Origin: Paraperibacillus marinus
Lineage (GTDB): Bacteria > Bacillota > Bacilli > Bacillales > DSM-1321
DNA length: 64,000 nucleotides
Assembly (NCBI RefSeq): GCF_046237605.1
Contig: NZ_CP143542.1
Span: forward strand, 4,216,001 to 4,280,000
Direction of reading: 5' to 3'
Part shown: positions 32,912 through 40,936 of the stretch, in pieces
Layout of the letters: every line of letters begins with the position of its first letter
How positions within the stretch are numbered: the first letter of the stretch is position 1
The notes under the pieces: model-generated
The model's input: only the letters and a program-made list of their open reading frames with translations
Told to the model about the DNA's origin: nothing
Database searches by the model: none
Made by a program: the position numbers and the translations under genes

Positions 32912-33931
32912 TTATCCCATCAGCCGCTGATAGACCGTCCGTGCATGGGCCATATCCTTTGTACCATGAATAAGGGCTCTGCCATCCTTAAAAATGATCA
33001 CCCGCTCTGAGCCGTTTTGGGCTGAGATCAGGTACGGATTTGATTTTGCTTCATAACCCATGGCGGAAAAATGCTTAACAAGCCTGTCCATATCCACAGT
33101 GACCACACCCGGCGGCCTCACCTGGACCGTTTCCCTGCCGCATAATACAGCGGTCCTTGTGGAATTCTCCTTTTTAAGGAAAGGATATTCAGCATGTGTT
33201 CCGCAGGTAAGGCAATCCTCCCGCTTCACCTTTCCCGTCTTGATGCTGTGGAACTCGCCAGACCAAACATCAAAGCTCATGAACGTTCTCCTGACTGCAT
33301 CCCAATTCTCCGTCAGGATCTTCATTGCCTCTGCAATCTGCAGGGAAACCGTCATGCTGACGGCAGGCGCAATGACCCCCGCCGTCTCACAGGTCATTCC
33401 GGCAAGCGGAATGGACCGGAGAAGGCAATTCAGGCAGGCCGTTCTGCCCGGAATGAAACCATAGCTCATGCCGAAACTGCCGGCACATGCCCCGAAGATC
33501 CAGGGAATATCATATTTATGGGCAAGATCGTTGAGGATGAACCGGGTTTCAAAATTATCAGTCGCATCCAAAATAAGATCGACCCCGGGAAGCAGCGGCG
33601 CAAGGCTCTCCGGTTCGGCATCCATGATATGAGCTTCAATGACTGTGCCCGAATTAATCTGCCCAAGATGCCTTTTGGCCGCAACGGCCTTTGGCATTTT
33701 CTTCAATACGTCTTCCTCTGTATAAAGCTGCTGCCGCTGGAGATTGCTTTCCTCCAGATAATCGCGGTCTATGATTGTTAATCTGCCGACCCCTGCCCTT
33801 GCCAGCATCTCGGCTCCGGCAGATCCAAGGGCACCAGCACCGACAATCAGCACATGCTTGCTGCCAAGCTTAGTCTGGCCTTCTTTCCCAATACCGGAAA
33901 AAAGAACCTGCCTGGAGTATCTCTCCTGCAT
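32912..33931 (-). CDS. moeB: Molybdopterin-synthase adenylyltransferase MoeB (ThiF/E1 family)
   Basis: Adenylates the MoaD C-terminal glycine so that it can receive sulfur. I place the start at ATG 33931, behind AAAGGGGGTGC. The 339 residues begin with the nucleotide-binding Rossmann motif LIVGAGALGSAGAEMLARAG and contain RQQLY, DATDNFETRF and the zinc-binding CLNC and CLTC pairs. A C-terminal extension of about 80 residues (VRPPGVVTVDMDRL ... IIFKDGRALIHGTKD) resembles the end of Bacillus MoeB. Last gene of moaE-moaD-moeB. ThiF is the main alternative, but the operon argues for MoeB. Confidence 0.9.
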   Translation of the reverse strand: MQERYSRQVLFSGIGKEGQTKLGSKHVLIVGAGALGSAGAEMLARAGVGRLTIIDRDYLEESNLQRQQLYTEEDVLKKMPKAVAAKRHLGQINSGTVIEAHIMDAEPESLAPLLPGVDLILDATDNFETRFILNDLAHKYDIPWIFGACAGSFGMSYGFIPGRTACLNCLLRSIPLAGMTCETAGVIAPAVSMTVSLQIAEAMKILTENWDAVRRTFMSFDVWSGEFHSIKTGKVKREDCLTCGTHAEYPFLKKENSTRTAVLCGRETVQVRPPGVVTVDMDRLVKHFSAMGYEAKSNPYLISAQNGSERVIIFKDGRALIHGTKDMAHARTVYQRLMG

Positions 33932-33964
33932 TCTTTGCACCCCCTTCTTTACCCGCATCCGAGA

Positions 33965-34195
33965 TCAGCCGCCGCTGACTGGAGGGATGAACGCGACTGT
34001 ATCACCGGCCTCAAGGATTGTATCATCATCCGCAAACTCTTCATTCACAGCCGCCATGACAGAGCCGAGCTGCAGGCTGAACTGTTCTTCCACTGCCTTT
34101 TTCAGGTCTCCGAGACTTTTGCCGTTCATCTCGATGGAAATGGAGCCGGTTTCTGCCGTTTCCTTCAGCCCTGCAAAGAATAATACTTTAATCAT
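33965..34195 (-). CDS. moaD: Molybdopterin synthase sulfur carrier MoaD
   Basis: A 76-residue ubiquitin-fold protein ending in the required Gly-Gly (FIPPVSGG), whose terminal glycine is thiocarboxylated by MoeB chemistry. The start overlaps the moaE stop by 8 bp, and moeB follows after 33 bp. Confidence 0.95.
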   Translation of the reverse strand: MIKVLFFAGLKETAETGSISIEMNGKSLGDLKKAVEEQFSLQLGSVMAAVNEEFADDDTILEAGDTVAFIPPVSGG

Positions 34196-34652
34196 CTAAA
34201 TCCCCCTTCTCTGGTTCTCCATTTTTATATGATACGGTTTCCTTCTGGTTGCCAATCCATTCATCTCCGTCTTCCCATCTTTCCTTTTTCCAGATCGGGA
34301 CAATTTCTTTGATCCGTTCTATGGCGTGCCTGTTTGCCGCATATGACTCATCCCGATGCGGGGATGAGACAGCGATAACTACAGCTGCATCCGTGATATC
34401 AAGCCTGCCGATGCGATGGGTGATCGCCGTCTGTGCCCCGGGCCACTTCTGCTTAATTTCATCGCCTATCTCCGCAAGCTTCTTGACCGCCATTTTTTCA
34501 TAAGCCTCATAATAGAGGGACAAAGTTTTCCGTCCATGTGTGAGTTCCCTGACAGTCCCCACAAAAACATTCAGAGCCCCGGCATTCCTTGATTTCACTT
34601 TATCCATGACTTCCTGTACATTTATCTCTTCTTTTGTTATCTCAAAATTCAT
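34188..34652 (-). CDS. moaE: Molybdopterin synthase catalytic subunit MoaE
   Basis: Large subunit that inserts two sulfurs from MoaD into precursor Z. The 154 residues have the family motifs GALNVFVGTVR, LYYEAYEKMA, ITHRIGRLDI, SSPHRDESYAANR and the active-site lysines in VPIWKKERW. First gene of the moaE-moaD-moeB operon. No moaA, moaC or mobA is visible, so the rest of the pathway is elsewhere. Confidence 0.95.
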   Translation of the reverse strand: MNFEITKEEINVQEVMDKVKSRNAGALNVFVGTVRELTHGRKTLSLYYEAYEKMAVKKLAEIGDEIKQKWPGAQTAITHRIGRLDITDAAVVIAVSSPHRDESYAANRHAIERIKEIVPIWKKERWEDGDEWIGNQKETVSYKNGEPEKGDLDD

Positions 34653-34762
34653 GGCAGCTGTCCTTTTTATAGTTTTTTCAGCCCTTTATCATTGGCCGCT
34701 ATAGCAGTTGAATTTCTCCGGTTTCTTCACAGCTCCCGCCGTTTATTAACAGGATAATCCGA

Positions 34763-34867
34763 ATTCTTAATTATCTCAAGATTAATGCCGCCTCCCCTCT
34801 AGGGAGCTGCGGTCATAATAGTCACAAATTCTTGTTCAAATCTTGATTTTGAGATATTCTTAAGACA
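34763..34867. promoter_or_regulatory. Inverted arms and hairpin between divergent moaE and pdxK
   Basis: The block TTCTTAATTATCTCAAGATT (34764-34783) recurs in inverted, imperfect form as AATCTTGATTTTGAGATATT then CTTAAGA (34839-34866). A hairpin (CCGCCTCCC against GGGAGCTGCGG) lies between. This 308-bp divergent gap otherwise holds only the ribosome sites. Confidence 0.45.
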
Positions 34868-34960
34868 AGAAAAATAAACTGCATTTTTATTATTTATCGC
34901 TAAATAGGGATAAATAAACATGGAATACACACTATATAGCCTTTTGGGAGGTTTTCTTTT

Positions 34961-35800
34961 ATGACAATGAAAAAAGCACTTACATTAGCCGGTTCAGACT
35001 CAAGCGGCGGCGCCGGAATTCAGGCTGACCTGAAGACCATGCAAGAGCTTGGCGTTTACGGCATGACTGCGCTGACCACAATCGTGACTATGGATCCCAA
35101 GAACCATTGGCATCATAATGTGTTCCCGATTGAGCTCAGCACGATAGAAGCTCAGTTGGAAACGATTCTGTCCACAGGCATTGATGCGATGAAGACAGGG
35201 ATGCTCGGTTCAGTCGAAATCATTGAACTGGCTGCCCGGATCATAGATGAAAACAAGCTTCAAAATGTAGTCATTGACCCGGTTATGGTCTGCAAGGGCG
35301 AGGATGAAGTCCTTCATCCGGAAACTGCCGTAGCACTCCGTGACATTTTGACACCGAGAGCGCTTGTCGTTACGCCTAATCTGTTTGAAGCTTCCCAGCT
35401 TGCAGGCACTCCTGCCATCAAAACGCTGGATGATATGAAACAGGCAGCAGCGAAAATCCATGAGCTTGGTGCCAAGTATGTAGTCATCAAGGGTGGCAGC
35501 AAGCTTAAGCATGAAAAAGCCATCGACCTTCTGTACGATGGAAATGAATTTATCATCGGCGAATCCGAAAGAATCGACACCACCTATACCCACGGTGCAG
35601 GCTGCACTTTCTCTGCCGCCATTACAGCGGAACTGGCCAAGGGTAAAAACGTGAACGATGCTGTGTATACAGCAAAGGAATTCACGAATCAGGCAATCCG
35701 CCATTCATGGAAACTGAATGAGTATGTGGGTCCCACCATGCACGGAGCGTATCGAATTCACGGCGCAGGCCGCCTGGAAGCCGAACAGTTTTCCAAATAA
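34961..35800 (+). CDS. pdxK: Pyridoxine/pyridoxal/pyridoxamine kinase PdxK
   Basis: ATP-dependent kinase of B6 vitamers with the ThiD-like fold; the B. subtilis orthologue (YwdB) also phosphorylates HMP. The 279 residues show LAGSDSSGGAGIQADLKT (substrate loop), VVIDPVMVCKG, VVTPNLFEA and the anion-hole signature TYTHGAGCTFSAAI. It starts at ATG behind TTGGGAGG. It is the last gene of the B. subtilis-like ywd segment. HMP kinase (ThiD) is a possible alternative, but the sequence reads as PdxK. Confidence 0.9.
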   Translation: MTMKKALTLAGSDSSGGAGIQADLKTMQELGVYGMTALTTIVTMDPKNHWHHNVFPIELSTIEAQLETILSTGIDAMKTGMLGSVEIIELAARIIDENKLQNVVIDPVMVCKGEDEVLHPETAVALRDILTPRALVVTPNLFEASQLAGTPAIKTLDDMKQAAAKIHELGAKYVVIKGGSKLKHEKAIDLLYDGNEFIIGESERIDTTYTHGAGCTFSAAITAELAKGKNVNDAVYTAKEFTNQAIRHSWKLNEYVGPTMHGAYRIHGAGRLEAEQFSK

Positions 35801-35819
35801 ACCAAGCACCATTTTTCTG

Positions 35820-35865
35820 AAGGGACCGGCATGGCCGGTTCCTCTTTAAATTGGCCTGCTTTTTT
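35820..35865 (+). terminator. Terminator region after pdxK
   Basis: GGGACCGGCATGGCCGGTTCC forms a hairpin (AGGGACCGG with CCGGTTCCT) followed by TTT. A longer T-run 17 bp further on leads straight into repeat copy c. Confidence 0.7.
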
Positions 35866-35935
35866 CTGTGGAAAAGGGGCGGAGCTGCAAATGGTGAACT
35901 TGATTTATCATTCTGGCGTTTTCCGCGCCATCGCC
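35866..35935 (+). repeat. Terminator-linked repeat, family 2, copy c
   Basis: It begins CTGTGGAAAAGGGGCGGAG, continues with TTTATCATTCTGGCGTT, and ends near CGCGCCATCGCC. More diverged or truncated than the others. The remaining 230 bp before yojF are AT-rich without a gene. Confidence 0.75.
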
Positions 35936-36168
35936 TTATCGTCTTGTTCCTGCTCTTTACCAGTTCTATTCTATGCATGGGCCGGGACATGTTTGTTTTT
36001 ATCACCGCAAAATTTGCCAATTTCATTTTTCGCTTTTATCCCATATTTTTAGTAAGATATAAAAATAAGAGCCAGAGGCTCCTTAACCAAAATAAAACGG
36101 CGAAACAGCTGAACATATGAAATATAGGTATTCTTTTAGGTGCAGATGTTGATTTAGGAGGTATTTTT

Positions 36169-36516
36169 ATGGAGCCCATTTTAGAGGCTGAAGTGCAGAA
36201 GGCGATTGATTCCTATGCAAATGAAGATGTATATATCCATCTCGAAACCACAAATGGAGCCTATGCCACCCACTTTGATGAGTCATTCTTTTCAGCAGGC
36301 GCTTACATCCGCAATGCTTTTGTGCAATATGAACGCGGCCGGATTGCCGGGTCCGGACCATACCGGGCTGGACTCAAGCTTGCCATAGGCTGGATTTATG
36401 CTGAAGGCTTGACCCACTTTGAAATAGACGATAAAGGAAGGCTGCTGATGGCAGGGCTTGATCCTGCAGGCAAGCTTGCTGTTGCGCTTCAGATCAGCAG
36501 GACGCCATTTGAATGA
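36169..36516 (+). CDS. yojF: YojF family protein (DUF1806)
   Basis: A 115-residue soluble protein of the YojF (DUF1806) family, always beside bacillithiol deacetylase genes in B. subtilis relatives; its own activity is unknown. It has LETTNGAYATHFDESFFSAG near the start and a beta-rich core (GRIAGSGPYRAGLKL ... FEIDDKGRLLMAG). ATG follows TTAGGAGG. The next gene starts 15 bp later, so they form an operon. Confidence 0.9.
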   Translation: MEPILEAEVQKAIDSYANEDVYIHLETTNGAYATHFDESFFSAGAYIRNAFVQYERGRIAGSGPYRAGLKLAIGWIYAEGLTHFEIDDKGRLLMAGLDPAGKLAVALQISRTPFE

Positions 36517-36531
36517 AGGAGGGATGTTACA

Positions 36532-37218
36532 GTGACATTAGTTAAAGAAAGCAGTGTATTGGTCGTCTTTCCCCATCCTGATGATGAGGCATTCGGAGTT
36601 TCCGGCACCATTGCATCGCATATCAATAATGGGACCCCGGTGACATACGCCTGCCTCACACTTGGCGAGATGGGAAGGAATCTTGGCAATCCGCCATTTG
36701 CCACCCGTGAAACTCTGCCTAAGATCAGGAAGCAGGAATTGATGGACGCAGCTGATGCCATGGGCCTTAAAGATCTAAGAATGCTTGGTTTCCGGGACAA
36801 GACCATTGAATTTGAAGATCCGGAAAAAATGGCGGACGTTATATCTGCTTTGATTCAGGAAGTTAAGCCATCCTTAATTATTACCTTCTACCCTGGATAT
36901 AGTGTCCACCCTGACCACGAGGCAACCGGACGGGCTGTCGTGGCTGCTGTCGGCAGGATCAAGAAGGAAGAACGGCCAAAGCTCCATTGTGTCGCTTTTT
37001 CGAATAATTGTGTCGAAGAGCTTGGAGAAGCTGATATCCGCTATAATGTGAAGGCTGTCCAAAAGCAGAAGATCGCGGCAATCACAGCCCACCGTTCACA
37101 GACTCAATACATGGTCGCCGGCTGGGGCAATAAGCTCGAAACACAGGATGCTGAATTGCTTGCGTGGATTCAGAATGAAAGATTCTGGACCTATCAGTGG
37201 CCGGAAGACAAAGTTTGA
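36532..37218 (+). CDS. bshB2: Bacillithiol biosynthesis deacetylase BshB2
   Basis: Zinc-dependent LmbE-like deacetylase that removes acetyl from GlcNAc-malate during bacillithiol synthesis or recycling. The 228 residues have the zinc motif FPHPDDEAF at 14-22 and the second ligand in PGYSVHPDHEATGRAV. The start is GTG behind GGAGGG. It follows yojF as in B. subtilis yojG-yojF, supporting BshB2 rather than a bacillithiol conjugate amidase. Confidence 0.9.
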   Translation: MTLVKESSVLVVFPHPDDEAFGVSGTIASHINNGTPVTYACLTLGEMGRNLGNPPFATRETLPKIRKQELMDAADAMGLKDLRMLGFRDKTIEFEDPEKMADVISALIQEVKPSLIITFYPGYSVHPDHEATGRAVVAAVGRIKKEERPKLHCVAFSNNCVEELGEADIRYNVKAVQKQKIAAITAHRSQTQYMVAGWGNKLETQDAELLAWIQNERFWTYQWPEDKV

Positions 37219-37402
37219 GTCACCCTGATTGAAGCTGAAGGATTGACAGTATCTATGAAATGTCATAACCTAAGGTCAAACACATAATGTCCACCAGGGG
37301 TGCCGCATAGGTTAACAAATGGCTTCCTCCGCATCGGGCCTTCATTCATCTGGCAGAGGCGGAGACAGATGATCGCTGAAAGCTGTTTTACTTAGTGAAT
37401 GG
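37219..37402 (+). other. Structured stretch ahead of lipM
   Basis: CCTCCGC (near 37327) can pair with GCAGAGG, and ATTCATCTG can pair with CAGATGAT. The two pairings overlap, so they are mutually exclusive. The stretch ends at a Rho-independent hairpin about 100 nt before lipM. I recognise no known riboswitch class. Confidence 0.35.
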
Positions 37403-37429
37403 GCCGCTCCTTTACCGGGGCGGCTTTTT
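37403..37429 (+). terminator. Terminator (or attenuator) between bshB2 and lipM
   Basis: GCCGCTCC pairs with GGGGCGGC (one G-U), followed by TTTTT. It lies 185 bp after bshB2 and 96 bp before lipM, so it could end the bshB2 transcript or attenuate lipM. Confidence 0.8.
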
Positions 37430-37524
37430 CGTGTTTGCTGCACCATAAATACGGTCTAAACCCGGAGGAATTATCTGATTATTCCCCACTACTCGGTTTT
37501 TACTTTTTGAAAGAGGTAATGAAC

Positions 37525-38349
37525 TTGGAAAAAGAAACATGGATCTTCATTGATTCAGGTGTCAACACGCCCGCTTACAACATGGCCCTGGACGAGGCAC
37601 TGCTGGGCTGGCACAGCAAAGGACTGATTCCGCCGGCACTCCGTTTTTATGAGTGGAACCCAGCCGGAATGTCTGTCGGCTACTTCCAAAAGGTCCATGG
37701 AAAAATTGATGTCGATGCCGTCCACAAGAAGGGTTTTCAATTAGTCAGGCGGCTGACCGGCGGACGGGCCGTGCTGCACGACAAGGAGCTTACATACAGC
37801 GTGGTGGTCAGCGAAAACAACGACAAAATGCCCGGCACAGTCACAGAGGCTTACCGCGTCATCTCCCAAGGTCTGCTTGAAGGATTCAGAGAATTAGGAA
37901 TAGGTGCTGAACTTGCCGTCCCGGATAAAAGCAAGGTGATCGGCCGGACCAATTCGGCTGTTTGCTTTGACGAATCATCCTGGTACGAACTGATCGTCGG
38001 CGGCAGAAAATCGGCTGGAAGCTCTCAATGCCGGCAAAAGGGCGTCATCCTCCAGCATGGTTCCATCCCGCTTGAAATGGATGAAGAAACTCTGTTTGAC
38101 TGTTTTATCTACCCGAATGAACGGGTGAAGGAGAGAGCAAGGCGCGGCTTCGGGGGCAAGGCAGCCTCGATTGCTGAATTTCTAAATCCCATGCCGGAAA
38201 TGGCTGAAGTTAAGCAGGCCTTTTATAAGGGCTTTGAAAAAGGACTCGGCATCACTCTCACTCCATATGAGCTGACAGAAAGCCAGCTGGCCGAAGTGAA
38301 GGAACTGGAAGCAGAATACCTCACAGACAGCTGGAATTATTCCCGATAA
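37525..38349 (+). CDS. lipM: Octanoyltransferase LipM
   Basis: Transfers octanoyl from acyl carrier protein to GcvH, first step of Bacillus lipoate assembly. I place the start at TTG 37525: GAGG is then at normal spacing and the protein begins MEKETWIFIDSG, as B. subtilis LipM does (MQKETW). An ATG 6 bp upstream is too close to the site, and the longer open frame runs through a terminator. The 274 residues have LIRRLTGG-type RRLTGGRAVLH, the nucleophile Cys147 in SAVCFDESSWYEL, and GGRKSAGSSQ. It is 16 bp upstream of lipA, so the two are co-transcribed. Confidence 0.93.
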   Translation: MEKETWIFIDSGVNTPAYNMALDEALLGWHSKGLIPPALRFYEWNPAGMSVGYFQKVHGKIDVDAVHKKGFQLVRRLTGGRAVLHDKELTYSVVVSENNDKMPGTVTEAYRVISQGLLEGFRELGIGAELAVPDKSKVIGRTNSAVCFDESSWYELIVGGRKSAGSSQCRQKGVILQHGSIPLEMDEETLFDCFIYPNERVKERARRGFGGKAASIAEFLNPMPEMAEVKQAFYKGFEKGLGITLTPYELTESQLAEVKELEAEYLTDSWNYSR

Positions 38350-38365
38350 AAAGGAGCAATAAAAA

Positions 38366-39274
38366 ATGGCAAATAATCAAGAACACCTTAGGAAGCCGGA
38401 GTGGCTCAAAATCAAGTTAAACACGAATAAAGAATATACCGGCCTGAAGAAAATGATGCGTGAAAAGAAGCTCCATACCGTCTGTGAAGAAGCCCGCTGT
38501 CCCAATATCCATGAATGCTGGGCTGTAAGGAAGACGGCAACCTTCATGATCCTCGGTGATATCTGCACAAGGGCCTGCCGCTTCTGTGCCGTAAAAACCG
38601 GGCTGCCGACTGAATTGGATTGGCAGGAGCCAGAACGCGTGGCCGATTCCGTAGAAACCATGGGCCTCAAGCACACTGTCATTACAGCAGTGGCAAGGGA
38701 TGACCTGAAGGATGGCGGAGCTGCTGTATTTGCAGAAACTGTACGCGCAATCAGGAGACGCTCTCCTTTTTGCACAATTGAAGTCCTCCCCTCAGACATG
38801 AAGGGTGACGACGAATCCATCATGACCCTCATGGATGCAAAGCCGGACATCTTCAACCATAACATCGAAACTGTAAGACGCCTTACAAGGCGGGTCCGTG
38901 CAGTCGCTACATACGACCGCTCCCTTTCACTCTTAAAGCGTGTCAAAGAACTGAGTCCCAAAACACCAACCAAGTCCAGCATCATGGTCGGCCTTGGGGA
39001 AACAAAAGAAGAAATCATTGAAGCGATGGACGATCTCCGCGCCCATGACGTCGATATCGTAACCATCGGCCAATATCTGCAGCCAACCAAAAAACATCTC
39101 AAGGTAGAGCGCTACTATCATCCGGATGAATTTGCAGAGCTCAAGGAAATCGCCTTATCCAAAGGCTTCAGCCACTGTGAGGCAGGTCCGCTGGTACGAT
39201 CCTCCTACCATGCCGATGAACAAGTCAGCTCCGCCGCCAAGGAGCGCCAGGCTCAGGCAGAGGTCAACGTATAA
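38366..39274 (+). CDS. lipA: Lipoyl synthase LipA
   Basis: Radical-SAM enzyme that inserts two sulfurs at C6 and C8 of protein-bound octanoyl. The 302 residues carry the auxiliary-cluster cysteines C40, C45 and C51 (CEEARCPNIHEC). The SAM cluster C67-x3-C71-x2-C74 (CTRACRFC) follows, and the serine ligand in VRSSYHAD is near the C-terminus. ATG follows AAAAGGAGC. It forms an operon with lipM, an arrangement not found in B. subtilis, where lipA (yutB) and lipM (yqhM) are far apart. Confidence 0.97.
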   Translation: MANNQEHLRKPEWLKIKLNTNKEYTGLKKMMREKKLHTVCEEARCPNIHECWAVRKTATFMILGDICTRACRFCAVKTGLPTELDWQEPERVADSVETMGLKHTVITAVARDDLKDGGAAVFAETVRAIRRRSPFCTIEVLPSDMKGDDESIMTLMDAKPDIFNHNIETVRRLTRRVRAVATYDRSLSLLKRVKELSPKTPTKSSIMVGLGETKEEIIEAMDDLRAHDVDIVTIGQYLQPTKKHLKVERYYHPDEFAELKEIALSKGFSHCEAGPLVRSSYHADEQVSSAAKERQAQAEVNV

Positions 39275-39280
39275 GAAGAA

Positions 39281-39316
39281 TGCCGCCCCCACAAATTGCA
39301 GGGGCGGCATTTTTTT
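39281..39316 (+). terminator. Terminator after lipA
   Basis: TGCCGCCCC pairs with GGGGCGGCA, followed by a run of seven T. Confidence 0.93.
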
Positions 39317-39374
39317 ATCTACGGCTGTTATAAGACCTTGTACCTGAAGGAACTCTAAGTATCCATTATTTTAG

Positions 39375-39511
39375 AACGGCGAGTAAATTCTCTGTTTTGG
39401 CTTGTAAACGTATGATTTCGGATAGTAAATTACCGTTTCGGATAGTAAAAACTTTTTTCGGCGAGTAAATGGATGTGTTTGGATAGTAAAGGTCTCATTT
39501 CGGCGAGTAAC
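39375..39511 (+). repeat. Array A of seven 20-21 bp spaced repeats
   Basis: The GTAAA core begins at 39383, 39404, 39425, 39445, 39465, 39486 and 39507, steps of 21, 21, 20, 20, 21 and 21 bp. The unit is mostly TTTCGGATAGTAAA or TTTCGGCGAGTAAA followed by variable bases. The array lies between convergent lipA and the sugar dehydrogenase gene. The remainder of the 543-bp gap has two terminators and nothing else that I recognise. Confidence 0.9.
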
Positions 39512-39703
39512 AGGCCTTGAACGTGGTGCTGACACCTCTCAGATTATAGAAAATAGCTTACTATGAAGAAAAGGCAGGCTGGGGGAGTGAAAAATAACAA
39601 AAAAGTATATAAAAACCCTGCGGATTACCTCCATTTTATCCCGCGCCATCCTGGTAAGCTTGTTCAGGTCCTTGCTGCCAATCAAAGCCACTAAAATACA
39701 CTA

Positions 39704-39733
39704 ACAAAAAAAACCCGCCTGAAATCAGGCGGG
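39704..39733 (-). terminator. Terminator on the 3' side of the sugar dehydrogenase gene
   Basis: CCCGCCTG pairs with CAGGCGGG (39714-39733). On the minus strand it is followed by eight T. It lies 85 bp after the stop codon. Confidence 0.85.
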
Positions 39734-39817
39734 CAATGGGGGATATTATGGAAAAACAATCATGCTTACAGTATGGCCGCATTCCTTTTGGTTTATACAT
39801 ACTTTCCAAGAAAACAT

Positions 39818-40888
39818 TCAGGGAAGCTCAAGCTTATAGAGCTTATCATCGTCCTTTGCCGGCTTTCCCCGTCCGTCCCTGTTATTACTGACAAAGTATA
39901 GAGTTCCGCCTTCAATGCGGACATCCCTTATCCGGCCATAACCGGTAACAAAATCATCCGCTTTCCGCGTCTTCAGATCAAAGACCTTTACGGCCTCTCC
40001 CCTGAGTGCGGCGATGTACAGCTTACCTTTATGGTAAGCTGCGCCAGAAGGGGCCCAAGTCACATTCCCGGTGTGAAATACGGGACCGGTCATGCCGGAC
40101 TTTTTCTCATCGCCCTCGATCACGGGCCAGCCGTAGTTTGTGCCAGGCTTTATCTGGTTGATTTCATCATGGGCTGACTGGCCATGCTCGGTGCTGTACA
40201 GCACTCCCTCTTTTGTCCAGGCCAGTCCCTGTGGGTTGCGGTGGCCGTAAGAATACACAAATGAATTCTTAAAGGGGTTGTCTCCCGGGATGGAGCCATC
40301 CAGGTTCATCCTCAGGATTTTTCCGCCAAGTGAGGATAAATCCTGGGCCCTCTCTGTTACATATCCTTCACCAGTGGTGATATAAAGCTTTTTGTCCGGC
40401 CCGATCTTCAGCCGGCCGCCATGATGGAAGTTCCCGCTCGGGATGCGGTCGAGAAGGATCTTTTCTTCTGTCCATCCATCTCCTGAGTACTTCAGGGTGA
40501 CCACACGATTAAGAGTGGTGCCGCTTTTATCATACGAATAATAAGCATAAGCCATCCTGGTTTCCTGAAAGTCCGGGGCCAGCACAAACCCAAGCAGGCC
40601 GGATTCCTGCTGCTTGGAGATGGCTTCAGACAGCTTCACACTCTGCCGTTCAGTTTTTCCGCCCTCTATCTTGGCAATCGTCCCGGTCCTCTCTGTAATA
40701 TAAAAAACCGTCCCTGCCTTTTCGATAGACCATGGAATGCTGAGATCCCGGGCTGCCACTTCAGCCGCGCGTGCCGGCTTTGCCGCAGGTTTGGCATCCT
40801 GCTTTCCGTCCTGCCCCTCCTGACTGCCTGTCCCCGAACAGCCGGACAGAATCATCAGCAGCATAAACATATACGTCCATTTTTTCAT
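39818..40888 (-). CDS. PQQ-dependent sugar dehydrogenase-like lipoprotein
   Basis: Secreted, membrane-anchored beta-propeller of the glucose/sorbosone dehydrogenase family. The lipoprotein signal is MKKWTYMFMLLMILSGC with lipidated Cys17, then a Gly/Gln/Lys-rich linker to about residue 40. The family pattern runs through FHHGGRLKIGPDKKLYITTGEG, ILRMNLDGSIPGDNPF, SYGHRNPQGLAW and EHGQSAHDEIN, whose His and Arg line the cofactor site. Whether PQQ is used is unknown; many Bacillus homologues have no known substrate. The 356-residue length is normal. Confidence 0.88.
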   Translation of the reverse strand: MKKWTYMFMLLMILSGCSGTGSQEGQDGKQDAKPAAKPARAAEVAARDLSIPWSIEKAGTVFYITERTGTIAKIEGGKTERQSVKLSEAISKQQESGLLGFVLAPDFQETRMAYAYYSYDKSGTTLNRVVTLKYSGDGWTEEKILLDRIPSGNFHHGGRLKIGPDKKLYITTGEGYVTERAQDLSSLGGKILRMNLDGSIPGDNPFKNSFVYSYGHRNPQGLAWTKEGVLYSTEHGQSAHDEINQIKPGTNYGWPVIEGDEKKSGMTGPVFHTGNVTWAPSGAAYHKGKLYIAALRGEAVKVFDLKTRKADDFVTGYGRIRDVRIEGGTLYFVSNNRDGRGKPAKDDDKLYKLELP

Positions 40889-40936
40889 ACTGCAGATCTC
40901 CTTTTAACAGAATAAAAGGGAAATCTCATGATGTCT

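Noticed and set aside
37296..37304. TPP riboswitch start (AGGGGTGCC)
   Set aside because: The CTGAGA and downstream ACCTGA/GGATAATGCC-type motifs required for a TPP element are missing.
37399..37524. Longer N-terminus for LipM
   Set aside because: The extension crosses a Rho-independent terminator and lacks a ribosome site; TTG 37525 gives the family N-terminus.
39375..39511. CRISPR array
   Set aside because: The repeat core is about 10-14 bases and the spacers under 10, far below CRISPR sizes; units are degenerate and no cas gene is present.
39525..39536. GGTGCTGACACC mini-palindrome beside array A
   Set aside because: Only a four-base stem; likely chance, although similar short palindromes occur in Bacillus intergenic DNA.
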